Assembly (NCBI GenBank): GCA_964012875.1
Contig: CAXGUU010000008.1
Span: 1-25,949, forward strand
DNA: 25,949 nucleotides
Direction of reading: 5' to 3'
DNA from: CAXGUU01 sp964012875
GTDB taxonomy: Bacteria; Pseudomonadota; Gammaproteobacteria; Ga0077536
Shown: positions 15,628 through 24,189 of the stretch, one piece after another
Layout of the letters: every line of letters starts with the position of its first letter
How positions within the stretch are numbered: the first letter of the stretch is position 1
The notes under the pieces: generated by a model
What the model was told of the DNA's origin: nothing
The model's database searches: none
Seen by the model: the letters and a program-made list of their open reading frames with translations, nothing else
Translations under genes and position numbers: made by a program

Positions 15628-16401
15628 CTACTCGCGGAAGCCTGGGTCCTTGCGATCAAGCATGCGCAGCAAGGCGGGCCAGGCCAGGCGATCAAGTTCG
15701 CCGGACGCCAGTAGCAGCCGCCCTTGCTCGCGCGTGGTTTCCACTGCCGCGGCAGACGGCTGATGAATCTTACCGCTTGTTAAAGCCCTGACCTGCATGC
15801 TGCATGCGCGTTCAAGCGTGTACAACATCAGGAAACAGTCAGAGACGGTTTGCCCCACTGTCAGCGTGCCGTGGTTTCGCAGGATCAGGCATTTTTTATC
15901 ACCAATGTCCTTGACCAGGCGTTCACGCTCATCAAGGTTCAGGGCGATGCCTTCAAACTCGTGATAGGCGACCTGGTCATGGATGGCGAGCGCAGTTTGT
16001 GTGATCGGCATTAAACCGTCGGCCATCGCGGAGACAGCAACACCGTCGTCGGTGTGCACGTGCATGACTGCCTGAGCATCCTCGCGCGACATGTGAATAG
16101 CGCTGTGAATGCAGAATCCGGCCGGGTTTACGTCATAACCATTGTGCATGACGATGTTGCCGTCCAGGTCGATCTTGACCAGGCTTGAGGCTGTCACCTC
16201 ATCAAACATCATGCCATAGGGGTTGATCAGAAAATGATGTCCCGGGCCCGGAACGCGCGCCGACAGGTGCGTGAAGATAAGGTCGGTCCATCCGTAGTGG
16301 TCGACGAGCCGGTACGCAGCCGCCAGGTCTACGCGGACCTGCCATTCTTCTTCGCTGACGCGCTCGCGGACATTCTCCGCCATGTGCAGTGCTTGAGCCA
16401 T
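15628..16401 (-). CDS. class II aldolase/adducin family protein
   Basis: A 257-residue cytosolic enzyme of the class II aldolase/adducin fold (FucA/AraD superfamily), usually metal-dependent aldolases or epimerases. Metal-binding histidines are His114 and His116 (VMHVHTDDG) and His177 (LRNHGTLTVG). The N-terminal motif FTHLSARVPG and INPYGMMFDEVTASSLVKID are characteristic. Substrates vary widely, so no reaction is assigned. AGGAT lies about 10 bases before the ATG. It follows the flavoprotein gene (16479-17639) on the same strand by 77 bases and is probably in its operon, suggesting a role in the same catabolic route. Confidence 0.92.
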   Translation of the reverse strand: MAQALHMAENVRERVSEEEWQVRVDLAAAYRLVDHYGWTDLIFTHLSARVPGPGHHFLINPYGMMFDEVTASSLVKIDLDGNIVMHNGYDVNPAGFCIHSAIHMSREDAQAVMHVHTDDGVAVSAMADGLMPITQTALAIHDQVAYHEFEGIALNLDERERLVKDIGDKKCLILRNHGTLTVGQTVSDCFLMLYTLERACSMQVRALTSGKIHQPSAAAVETTREQGRLLLASGELDRLAWPALLRMLDRKDPGFRE

Positions 16402-16478
16402 TTCAAAAGATCCTGATTGCTGGAAGCTTGCGCGGAGAATAACCGAACCCGGGGTGACTGTAACGCTTTTGGGTCGAC

Positions 16479-17639
16479 CTAGCCCATCGGCATCACTGAG
16501 TCGTCACCCAGTAAAACCCTGCCCCTCAGCCCGAAAGCCGTGTCGCTGACCATCAGATGCTGGGCGGCAGCTTCCAAATCCCTCAGGCACCGTTGAATTG
16601 AATCCGTCTCGTGCAATGCCCGCCCGCCAGCGAAACGAAACGCCTGGCGCACCACATCGACCGCCACCTCAGTGCAATAGGCTGCATTTGCTCGCAAATC
16701 AAGCGCAAGCGTCGTCGATACAGCGTTACCCGACGCTACGGCAGCCATGGCATCGGCGTTAAATTCCAGTGCCTGACTCCGGGCAGCACGAACTTTAAGT
16801 TCGACGTGACCGATGTAGTGCTGAAAAATTTCCCGCTGGCTCAGCGATTTCTTGTTCGGCCCATAACCGCGGGAGCGCTCGCCAACACGGTGACGCAGGT
16901 CGTCCAGCACCCCGCGCGCGACGCCAATCGCGAACGCTGCGTGTTCGTAGGCAACAAAAGCCGGGATACCCAGCCGGTAAAGCGGGCCGCCCCGACGCGG
17001 TTGCTGGGTTTCGACATTCCACACGCAATCAGCTGGGACAAAAACATCCTCCACCGAAATGTCGCAACTGCCTGTACTGCGCAGCCCCATCACCTGCCAG
17101 TTGTCGTGAATGGTCACGGCGCTCGCGGGTAACAGGAACATGTGTACCGCTTTGTCGCCGGCGCCGGTTTCGACCATGGCCTGGGCAGCAACCCAGTCGG
17201 CGTGGTGAATCCCACTGGCGAAAGCCCACCGGCCGTTCAATCTGAAACCCTTGTCGGTTGGCACGCCCGTAGCGGTCGGCATGATGAGGATGGCGCCGCG
17301 CGGAATGCCGTTGCCGAACACTTTTTCTGCACCGGCATCGGACAAAAATGCGCCCGGCATGCCGATACTGGTAGTTCCGACCATGGCGCACCACGCGGCG
17401 GCCGGATGGAACATGGCCAGCGCTTCAAGCACTTCGAATTGCGTTGGCAGGTCGGCCTCGTAACCGCCGAGTTCCCGCGGCAGTTTCATGCGCAATACGC
17501 CGGACTCATAGAGCGCGTCGTGGGTCACGCACGAGAGTTTCCCGGCTCGTTCTTCATCCGCGATCTGGGCGGTCAGGACCCCTCGCATTTGATCAACGGC
17601 GTCTAGTAGTTCAGCCTTGTCGGCCGTCCCTGAAGTCAT
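16479..17639 (-). CDS. acyl-CoA dehydrogenase-fold flavoprotein, HsaA-like
   Basis: A 386-residue flavoprotein of the acyl-CoA dehydrogenase fold. It resembles group D flavin-dependent hydroxylases such as HsaA (secosteroid hydroxylase) and HpaH more than true acyl-CoA dehydrogenases. The matching blocks are GRWAFASGIHHADWVAAQAM (about 137-156), WQVMGLRSTGSCDISVEDVF (about 181-200) and the C-terminal RFAGGRALHETDSIQRCLRD. No classical dehydrogenase signature around a catalytic glutamate was seen. Such hydroxylases need a separate flavin reductase, which is not in the window. It is divergent from the VOC/hmgA genes and followed by the aldolase gene, so it likely hydroxylates an aromatic or alicyclic substrate in this cluster. 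Confidence 0.88.
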   Translation of the reverse strand: MTSGTADKAELLDAVDQMRGVLTAQIADEERAGKLSCVTHDALYESGVLRMKLPRELGGYEADLPTQFEVLEALAMFHPAAAWCAMVGTTSIGMPGAFLSDAGAEKVFGNGIPRGAILIMPTATGVPTDKGFRLNGRWAFASGIHHADWVAAQAMVETGAGDKAVHMFLLPASAVTIHDNWQVMGLRSTGSCDISVEDVFVPADCVWNVETQQPRRGGPLYRLGIPAFVAYEHAAFAIGVARGVLDDLRHRVGERSRGYGPNKKSLSQREIFQHYIGHVELKVRAARSQALEFNADAMAAVASGNAVSTTLALDLRANAAYCTEVAVDVVRQAFRFAGGRALHETDSIQRCLRDLEAAAQHLMVSDTAFGLRGRVLLGDDSVMPMG

Positions 17640-17759
17640 GCGCTAAATCTACTCTGTATGTCGGGGGATTGGTACATTTATCGGCAGGTTTCGCGGTTAC
17701 CCGCATCATGCGATAGGTAGATGTTGATCACCCGCAACGACAACACAGGAAATTGAACG

Positions 17760-18443
17760 ATGTCTGCAGCGCTTGAACTTTCTAAACCCGTCTTTGACGT
17801 TGGTTTTTTTACCACCGATATCGAACGTATGCTCAGGTTCTGGGGAGACGAAATGGGGCTCAGCGTTGAACCCGCCGTGGCCTTCAATGATGGTCTGACA
17901 CAGTATCGGCACGCTTGTGGTAACAGTGTTGTCAAAATCAACACTGCGAGTCAGCCGCTGGCCGGCACCGCGACCGGATACCGGCGCGTGACTCTGCCGT
18001 GGCCCGGCATCGAGCGAGTAAAGGAAATTGAAGATCCTGACGGCAATCAAATCACGCTGGTTCCCGAATCCGGAGGTCAGGGACCGGCTATTCACATCGG
18101 CGTATCTGACCCCGAAAGATTCGACCGGTTTTATACCAGCGCGATGGGTTTTCTGCGTCTGAGCGATGGTGTCTATCAGTGCGGCCACTCGCAGGTCACG
18201 ATTGCGGCTGATAATGATGCTGCGCCTGCCGGAGATTGGGTCGACCACGGCTTGAGATATTTCACCGTGCACGTCATGCGTGTGGATGAAAGCTACAAAC
18301 GTGTGATCGACAATGGCGGAACGGTGGGGGAAGCGCCCTATTCCATTGGCGAAATCGCGCGTATTTCGTTTGTACGGGATCCGGACGGCAACTGGATAGA
18401 GATTGCCCAACGGGCGTCACTCGCGGGTCCCTGGTGGGACTGA
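17760..18443 (+). CDS. two-domain VOC (glyoxalase/dioxygenase fold) protein
   Basis: A 227-residue protein with two vicinal-oxygen-chelate modules, like extradiol ring-cleavage dioxygenases and glyoxalases. Module 1 covers about 10-105 (VGFFTTDIERMLRFWGDEMG, ending EDPDGNQITLV). Module 2 covers about 110-220 (AIHIGVSDPERFDRFYTSAM, ending RDPDGNWIEIA). Metal ligands are visible only in module 2: His in AIHIG, His in FTVHV and Glu in NWIEI. Module 1 has F and T in place of the usual ligands. It is too short for hydroxyphenylpyruvate dioxygenase. The start ATG at 17760 has an AGGAAA ribosome site. It lies 12 bases upstream of hmgA, so the two are cotranscribed. Confidence 0.88.
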   Translation: MSAALELSKPVFDVGFFTTDIERMLRFWGDEMGLSVEPAVAFNDGLTQYRHACGNSVVKINTASQPLAGTATGYRRVTLPWPGIERVKEIEDPDGNQITLVPESGGQGPAIHIGVSDPERFDRFYTSAMGFLRLSDGVYQCGHSQVTIAADNDAAPAGDWVDHGLRYFTVHVMRVDESYKRVIDNGGTVGEAPYSIGEIARISFVRDPDGNWIEIAQRASLAGPWWD

Positions 18444-18455
18444 GGTGGCAGCATC

Positions 18456-19745
18456 ATGAGCGACGAACTTCAATACCTTTTCGGGTTCGGCAACGAATTC
18501 CAGAGTGAAGCACTTTCCGGTGCTCTACCGATCGCTCGCTTTTCGCCGCAGCGGCCAGCGCTCGGTCTGTATGCGGAAAAATTCAGCGCCACTACCTTCA
18601 CAGCGCCCAGACAAAACAACCGGCGCCTGTGGTTTTATCGGATCCGTCCGTCAGCGACCCTGGGCACGTTTGCCCCCTATCCGCACCCGCTGCTCGGAAC
18701 AGCTCCGTTAGACAACGCTCGGGTGCCCATCAATCCGATGCGTTGGTCAGCGCCGACTTTGCAGTTCGAGCATGATTTCGTCGATGGCCTCGTCACCATC
18801 GCGGCCAACGGCAACGTCGCTATGCACAGTGGTATCGGTGTGCATCTGTTTGCCTGTGGCCGTCCCATGGCGAACCGGTGTTTCGTCAACTACGACGCCG
18901 AAACCCTGCTGGTACCGCAATCCGGCGTGATCACGGTGCAAACAGAATGCGGCACGCTCGCTGCCCGTCCGAGAGACATCGCCGTCGTACCGCGGGGCAT
19001 GAAGTTCAAGGTCGACCCCGACAGTACTGCCAATGGCTATGTGTGTGAAAACTACGGCCAGTACCTGCGCTTGCCGGAGCGCGGCCCGATCGGGTCCGAC
19101 GGCCTCGCCAACACCCGCGATTTTGAAACACCGGTAGCCCGCTTTTCGGATGCTGAAGAACCGTGGGAAATCATCGGCAAATCCCATGGTGTTCTGTATC
19201 GCGCCGAAATCCGGCACACCCCCTTCGACGTCGTTGGCTGGCTCGGGAACGCGGTGCCGTATCGGTATGACCTGGCTCGCTTCAATGCCATGGGCAGCAT
19301 CAGCTTTGACCATCCGGACCCGTCAATCTTCACGGTCCTGACGGCGCCTTCTGAAATCCCCGGCACGGCCAATATGGATCTGGTCATTTTCCCGCCCCGC
19401 TGGCTGGTCGCCGAGGACACGTTCAGGCCGCCTTATTTTCATCGTAACGTGATGAGCGAGTTCATGGGACTGATTTATGGCCAGTACGACGCTAAAGCCG
19501 AGGGCTTCGAACCGGGCGGCATGAGCCTGCACAATGTCATGACACCTCATGGACCCGACGCCAAAGCAACGGCCGCGGCGTCAGAAGCGGCACTCGGGCC
19601 TCGTCATCTCGCGGATACTTTGGCGTTTATGTTCGAGACGCGTTTTGCGCTCGCAATCAGCGAATGGGCAGCCAGTTCCCCAGCCTTACAGCAAAACTAC
19701 AGTGACTGCTGGCAGGACATTGGCCGAAACTTCACGCCGCGATAG
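18456..19745 (+). CDS. hmgA: homogentisate 1,2-dioxygenase
   Basis: HmgA opens the ring of homogentisate with O2 to give maleylacetoacetate, in tyrosine and phenylalanine breakdown. It is cytosolic, with one non-haem Fe(II). The 429-residue protein begins with the family pattern YLFGFGNEFQSEALSGALP. The iron ligands are His329 and Glu335 (FHRNVMSEFMG) and His365 (TPHGPD), the same spacing as human H335, E341 and H371. All core blocks are present, so the enzyme should be active. It follows the VOC gene by 12 bases. The remnant at 19764 lies in the same frame after its TAG stop. Hydroxyphenylpyruvate dioxygenase and maleylacetoacetate isomerase are not adjacent. Confidence 0.97.
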   Translation: MSDELQYLFGFGNEFQSEALSGALPIARFSPQRPALGLYAEKFSATTFTAPRQNNRRLWFYRIRPSATLGTFAPYPHPLLGTAPLDNARVPINPMRWSAPTLQFEHDFVDGLVTIAANGNVAMHSGIGVHLFACGRPMANRCFVNYDAETLLVPQSGVITVQTECGTLAARPRDIAVVPRGMKFKVDPDSTANGYVCENYGQYLRLPERGPIGSDGLANTRDFETPVARFSDAEEPWEIIGKSHGVLYRAEIRHTPFDVVGWLGNAVPYRYDLARFNAMGSISFDHPDPSIFTVLTAPSEIPGTANMDLVIFPPRWLVAEDTFRPPYFHRNVMSEFMGLIYGQYDAKAEGFEPGGMSLHNVMTPHGPDAKATAAASEAALGPRHLADTLAFMFETRFALAISEWAASSPALQQNYSDCWQDIGRNFTPR

Positions 19746-19763
19746 CGCAGCTTAGCCCCACAT

Positions 19764-20288
19764 GTGGAAGACAAGATCTACGTTGATGCCAATGCAGTCT
19801 CTCCGACAACCGCAGAAAAGGTCGCCAACATCGTTCGTGCCGCCGGGGCTCAATACGTCGACGGCGGCATCATTGGCCCGCCGGCTACTCAAGCCGGTAC
19901 AACGCGAATATACCTGTCCGGAGAATCTGCCAGCACGATAGCAGCGTTGTTTCAGAACTCCGCGCTTGAAGCTGTCTGCCTTGGGAGCGCCGAAACTGCA
20001 GCCTCAGCCCTTAAGATGTGCTTCGCGGCGCGGGCGAAAGGCTCCAGTGCGTTACTGCTGAACGTCGCGGCTCTGGCCCGCCGTCTCGGCCAGTACGATG
20101 CTCTTATGGCGGAATGGCAACAATCTTTACCGACACTGCAGGACCGGCTGCGCCGGGATGCGGAACGAAATGCACCTAAATCCTGGCGTTTCGTTGCCGA
20201 GATGGAAGAGATCGCGAAAACATTCTCAGCGGCCGGACTGAATGAAGATTTCCATCAGGGCGCGGCCGATGTTAACAGCGACTTGTAG
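19764..20288 (+). pseudogene. N-terminally truncated DUF1932-type dehydrogenase
   Basis: The 174-residue frame resembles the later part of NAD(P)-dependent beta-hydroxyacid/6-phosphogluconate-type dehydrogenases with the DUF1932 C-terminal domain. It begins with YVDANAVSPTTAEKVANIVR, normally at about residue 95 of a protein of roughly 270 residues, and carries the DGGIIGPPATQAGTTRIYLSG block and the helical KMCFAARAKGSSALLLN region. The Rossmann domain with its GxGxxG dinucleotide site is missing. Only 18 bases lie between the hmgA stop and the first possible start (GTG 19764), so the lost part is not upstream. It is probably a deletion remnant left after hmgA. A separate function for the helical part cannot be ruled out. 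Confidence 0.72.
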
Positions 20289-20361
20289 GCTTCAGGGGCA
20301 GTGACGATTCACCTCAACTCGACAACGTACTGCGCGCGTTGCTGCAATCAGACGAGGCGCC

Positions 20362-21351
20362 CTAGCTGGTTTTAGCCCTGACTACAGTCTGCTCGATCGC
20401 ACCGAAGACACTGCGCCCGCCGTGCCCGAACATCTCGATCCTGATCGAATCTCCAAAGGTCAAAAATGCTGTAGTCGGGGTCCCGCTTGCGATCGTTTCA
20501 TCGACCCGCACTTCGGCGATGCAACCATGACCGCTACGTTCGTCGCGATTTGAGACCGTTCCGGCAGCAATGATCGTGCCCGCTCCGAGCTTTCGGCTGC
20601 GGGCCGCGTGGGCGATGAGTTCGCCGTAGTTGAAATACATATCCTGCCCAGCCCGGGGCGCTCCAATCGGACTGCCGTTTACCGAGGAATTCAGAGCCAG
20701 ATCCAGTACGCCGTCCCGCCACGCGGATCCGAGTTCGTCGGGCGTGACAGCAAACGGGGAGAATGCGCTGGCCGGCTTGGACTGGATGAAGCCGAACCCA
20801 CGGGGTACTTCGAATCGAGTCAGTTCCCGCAGTGTCCAATCGTTCAGTAGCATCACAAGCTTGATGTGCTCCAGCGCCTCCGTGTCATTAATGCCCATCG
20901 GCACATCATCAACCACGATTGCGATCTCGGCTTCGAGATCAATACCCAGCTTATCGTCCAGGAATGGTGCGGCTTCGGTCGGCGCCAGAAAATCGTCGGA
21001 CATGCCCTGGTACATCAGGGGCACGGTCTCGTATTCGGCCGGCATCGCCGCATTTCTGGCCTTACGCGCCTTCTCCATATGAGAGAGATAAACCGAACCG
21101 TCGAGGAACTGGTAGGCGCGCGGAAGCGGGCTCGCCAACTCGTCCGGGATGATCGCGAACGTACTGGGCAAGTCGCCCTGGTCCATTTGATCAGAGACTT
21201 CGCATAAGGCCGGTACCACTTTCGTCCAGTTTTCCAGCGCGTACTGCAGCGTCGGAGCAACATCCGGAACCAGAACGCCGCGGACCATCTTCTGGTCGGC
21301 CACAATCAGGCTGCCGTCACGGCCACCTCGTTTCAAGCTTGCCAACTTCAT
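20362..21351 (-). CDS. fumarylacetoacetate hydrolase family protein
   Basis: A 329-residue enzyme of the FAH family, which hydrolyses fumarylacetoacetate to fumarate and acetoacetate or acts on related beta-diketo acids. It starts with the small N-terminal domain seen in bacterial FahA-type enzymes (MKLASLKRGGRDGSLIV). Metal ligands of the catalytic domain are visible: Glu140 and Glu142 (DLEAEIAIV) and Asp171 (LLNDWTLRE). It also has FIQSKPASAFSPF and the GTIIAAGTVSNRD block. With hmgA next door, cleavage of the homogentisate-derived product is the most likely role. It is transcribed toward the DUF1932 remnant and is divergent from the HAD gene at 21451. Confidence 0.92.
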   Translation of the reverse strand: MKLASLKRGGRDGSLIVADQKMVRGVLVPDVAPTLQYALENWTKVVPALCEVSDQMDQGDLPSTFAIIPDELASPLPRAYQFLDGSVYLSHMEKARKARNAAMPAEYETVPLMYQGMSDDFLAPTEAAPFLDDKLGIDLEAEIAIVVDDVPMGINDTEALEHIKLVMLLNDWTLRELTRFEVPRGFGFIQSKPASAFSPFAVTPDELGSAWRDGVLDLALNSSVNGSPIGAPRAGQDMYFNYGELIAHAARSRKLGAGTIIAAGTVSNRDERSGHGCIAEVRVDETIASGTPTTAFLTFGDSIRIEMFGHGGRSVFGAIEQTVVRAKTS

Positions 21352-21450
21352 TGTTCACGTCAAATTCGGTAAACGCCCGATTGGCGCCTGCGCAATAATA
21401 GCGGGTAAGCTTGCGCTGGCCTGTGCGAATTTTGAGATCCTTGCGCTTCC

Positions 21451-22194
21451 ATGAAACCCTACCGAGCAGTAATTTTTGATCTCTTCAACACAGTAGCTTT
21501 ATGGCGGCCCGACCGCATGCCCCGTTTTACGTGGCGCGGTGAGACCCGGCCCTCCTCGCTTGGCGTGCTGCGCGAGCTGCTGGCCGAAGCTGTGCCATCC
21601 CTGGCCTTCGACGACTTCTATGATGCCCTTGAGCGGACCAATGGTGCATTGGCGCGAGAACGCGACGTCACCCTTCGTGAAATCCCGTCGCGCGAGCGTT
21701 TCAGCCGCACTTTGATCGAGGCAGGGTTTGAGGCGGGATCAACCGATCATCTGGCCGAACGTCTTTCCTTAAGCCACATGGAAGTACTCGGCCAAGCCAG
21801 CTTCATCCCATCCGCTCACCGCGAATGGTTGTTGGCGCTATCGCGTCATTATCGAATTGGGCTGATCTCTAATTTTGACCATGCCCCGACAGCGCTGGCG
21901 ATACTGAAACGCGATGAGATGGATTCGATTTTCGAACACATGTTGATTTCAGACAGCCATGGCTGGCGCAAGCCAGCCAAACGCATATTTGATGACGCAC
22001 TTGGCGCACTTGGCGTTGACCCTGGCGACGCGCTTTACGTTGGCGATTCGGTCGATGACGACGTCGTCGGTGCCCAGAACGCCGGTATTGATGTGGCGTG
22101 GGTCAATGCACGGGAACATGAACTGCCAGCCGGTGTCACACAACCAACATATACGATCAATTCGATTCTGGATCTCGCGCAATACCTTAAGTAG
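21451..22194 (+). CDS. HAD hydrolase with altered motif I
   Basis: A 247-residue haloacid-dehalogenase superfamily hydrolase with an alpha-helical cap. Motif I is FDLFNT: nucleophile Asp10 is kept, but the usual second Asp (general acid of phosphatases) is Phe12. Motif II is LISNFD, the motif III lysine lies in WRKPAKRIF and motif IV is YVGDSVDDDVVG. This combination occurs in haloacid-dehalogenase-type members rather than classic phosphatases, but the substrate is not known. ATG at 21451 is the first Met of the conserved frame; the ribosome site is weak. It is divergent from the FAH gene, and the next gene starts about 145 bases later. Confidence 0.87.
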   Translation: MKPYRAVIFDLFNTVALWRPDRMPRFTWRGETRPSSLGVLRELLAEAVPSLAFDDFYDALERTNGALARERDVTLREIPSRERFSRTLIEAGFEAGSTDHLAERLSLSHMEVLGQASFIPSAHREWLLALSRHYRIGLISNFDHAPTALAILKRDEMDSIFEHMLISDSHGWRKPAKRIFDDALGALGVDPGDALYVGDSVDDDVVGAQNAGIDVAWVNAREHELPAGVTQPTYTINSILDLAQYLK

Positions 22195-22339
22195 GCCCCG
22201 AACTTGGAACCAGCCACCAAAGACTGGCGAGCCGGCACAACGTACACTACCGAACCCGTATGATCCCAGGAGCGCAATCGCCCGCAAAACAACAATCATG
22301 TTTTTAACCGAAAACCCGTACCTGTCCGCGAGGCGACAG

Positions 22340-22921
22340 ATGGTCCGCCACGCTTGCACCGTTGCACTTACGATCGGCTGCGCAGCAGGCATCGCCGAAG
22401 AACCGGAAAGCGAGCAGTTACTGTTTGCGACGCCGCCTGGTTGGCATAAAGCCTATGCCGATAGAATCGATAACCTGTCAACCACCGAATACGTCCCTGA
22501 CGGCGAAACGGTCGACGACTGGCAAGAGATGCTGACCATACAGGTGCTGGTGGACAAACCCAAGGCCGACCCGGACGCGATCCTGTCTGCAGCGGTCAAG
22601 CACCTGTATTCCGAGTGCGAAACCTATGCGGCCCAGCCGATTGAACTGGGTGGTGCCGGTGACTACCCAACCCTCGGCGTCATGTCGATGTGCGGATCCA
22701 GCAAAGAAGATTCTGACGGTCGATTCATATTGCTACGAGGTATCGCCGGGGACGAAAATTTCTATCTCCTGCAAAAAGCCTGGCGCACGGAGCCGTTTAA
22801 CCCCGACGATGAAGAACCACCCGTCGATCTCGATCAGCGGAAATTCTGGCTCGGCTTCCTGGCCTTCCTCCGCGTGTGCGATCCCGGCGCCGGCAATTGC
22901 CCCAAAGCACCATCTGAGTAA
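22340..22921 (+). CDS. exported protein of unknown function
   Basis: A 193-residue protein with a signal peptide: MVRHACTVALTIGCAAGIA, then mature EEPESEQ. I do not recognise the family. The mature part has a conserved-looking PPGWHKAYADRIDNLSTTEY followed by VPDGETVDDWQEMLTIQVLV, and contains four cysteines that could form disulphides (ECETY, SMCGS, RVCDPGAGNC). This suggests a small periplasmic domain. ATG at 22340 is preferred because GAGG lies 7 bases upstream and the signal peptide starts there; ATG at 22298 lacks a ribosome site. It ends 11 bases before the P450 start, so the two are cotranscribed. Confidence 0.78.
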   Translation: MVRHACTVALTIGCAAGIAEEPESEQLLFATPPGWHKAYADRIDNLSTTEYVPDGETVDDWQEMLTIQVLVDKPKADPDAILSAAVKHLYSECETYAAQPIELGGAGDYPTLGVMSMCGSSKEDSDGRFILLRGIAGDENFYLLQKAWRTEPFNPDDEEPPVDLDQRKFWLGFLAFLRVCDPGAGNCPKAPSE

Positions 22922-22932
22922 GACCCTGCGCG

Positions 22933-24162
22933 ATGGAGCTTTCGGCGGAGAATGCCCACGCATTTCGTCTTGACACAGCAGATGGCGCATTCGCGCAGGA
23001 TCCTTACCCCGTCTATCGTAAGCTCAGAGACCACGCGCCTGTCTGCCGACAGCCCGACGGCTCATTCTTTATTAGTCGCTACGAAGACGTACACCATGTT
23101 ATGTCTGACCCTGAGCTGTACAGCTCCGACAAGCGGGTCGACTTCCGCCCGAAGTTCGGCGATACACCGTTGTACGAACATCACACAACGTCGATCGTAT
23201 TCAACGACCCGCCCTACCATACGCGCGTGCGCAAACTTTTGGCGCCGTTTTTCGCCGCGCGCGTACTGCGTCAGATGGAATCCAGCATCGGTACCATGGT
23301 CGATCGCCTGCTCGACCGCGCCGAGCAACAGGGGACGATTGATGTGGTTAGCGATTATGCGCTGGTCATACCCCTTAATCTGATTGGTGATCTGCTCGGA
23401 ATCCCGTATGGGGAAAGGGAACCACTCCGGCTGTGGGCCCAACAGATCCTGCGTGCACTCGAGCCGATTAACTCCGAGCATCAGCTCGAAGCCGGAAACC
23501 AGGCCGTCATTCAGTTCAAGGAATACCTCGTCGACCTGATCAAGCGAAAACGCGCGAAGCCACCCTGCGACGGGGATATGGACGTGCTTTGGGCGCTCAT
23601 TCAGGCCAGCGAAAGTGGCGAGGCAGACAAGCTGAGCGAACTCGAAATTCTCCACAACGCGATCTTCATGCTGAATGCCGGACACGATACGACCGGCAGC
23701 CTGATCGCCAACGGCGTTGACCTGTTATGCCGCTACCCGGAACAGAGACAGCGCTTGTTGGACAACCCCGCGCTGATCAAGCCAGCCGTCGAAGAGATGC
23801 TACGTTTCGAAAGTCCGCTGCAGATCGGCAATCGTAAAACAACGGCGGATACCGAACTGGGTGGTGTCCCGATAGCTGCGGGAACGTTCCTCCATCTCGG
23901 GATTGGCTCGGCCAACCACGACGAGCGGCAGTTCGATGATGCGCACCGTTTCGACGTCGCACGGCAGCCGAACCGACATCTCGCTTTTGCGCATGGCATT
24001 CACACCTGCGCGGGCAATTCGGTTGCCCGCATAGAGGCGCAGATCGCATTCTCGAAATTACTGGAGCGGTTCCCTAATTTCTGCCGCGGCGGCCCAACCC
24101 AGCGACCAAACCGCTGGCGCTTCCGAGTGGTGGAAAGACTCGAAGTTGACCTCGAAGGCTAA
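22933..24162 (+). CDS. cytochrome P450
   Basis: A 409-residue soluble bacterial class I P450 that would hydroxylate a hydrophobic substrate using electrons from a ferredoxin and its reductase, neither of which is in the window. Helix I has AGHDTT (residues 249-254), with the acid-threonine pair for oxygen activation. ExxR is E288-R291 (EEMLRFESP). The haem loop is AFAHGIHTCAGN with Cys359 as ligand; it has Ala where most have Gly in FGxG, and Ala after the Cys. An N-terminal DPYPVYRKLRDHAPV is common to bacterial CYPs. The subfamily and substrate cannot be told. It lies 11 bases after the exported protein gene and converges with the GFA gene. Confidence 0.95.
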   Translation: MELSAENAHAFRLDTADGAFAQDPYPVYRKLRDHAPVCRQPDGSFFISRYEDVHHVMSDPELYSSDKRVDFRPKFGDTPLYEHHTTSIVFNDPPYHTRVRKLLAPFFAARVLRQMESSIGTMVDRLLDRAEQQGTIDVVSDYALVIPLNLIGDLLGIPYGEREPLRLWAQQILRALEPINSEHQLEAGNQAVIQFKEYLVDLIKRKRAKPPCDGDMDVLWALIQASESGEADKLSELEILHNAIFMLNAGHDTTGSLIANGVDLLCRYPEQRQRLLDNPALIKPAVEEMLRFESPLQIGNRKTTADTELGGVPIAAGTFLHLGIGSANHDERQFDDAHRFDVARQPNRHLAFAHGIHTCAGNSVARIEAQIAFSKLLERFPNFCRGGPTQRPNRWRFRVVERLEVDLEG

Positions 24163-24189
24163 AAGCCGCCGCCCGGTCGCGAAACCTGG

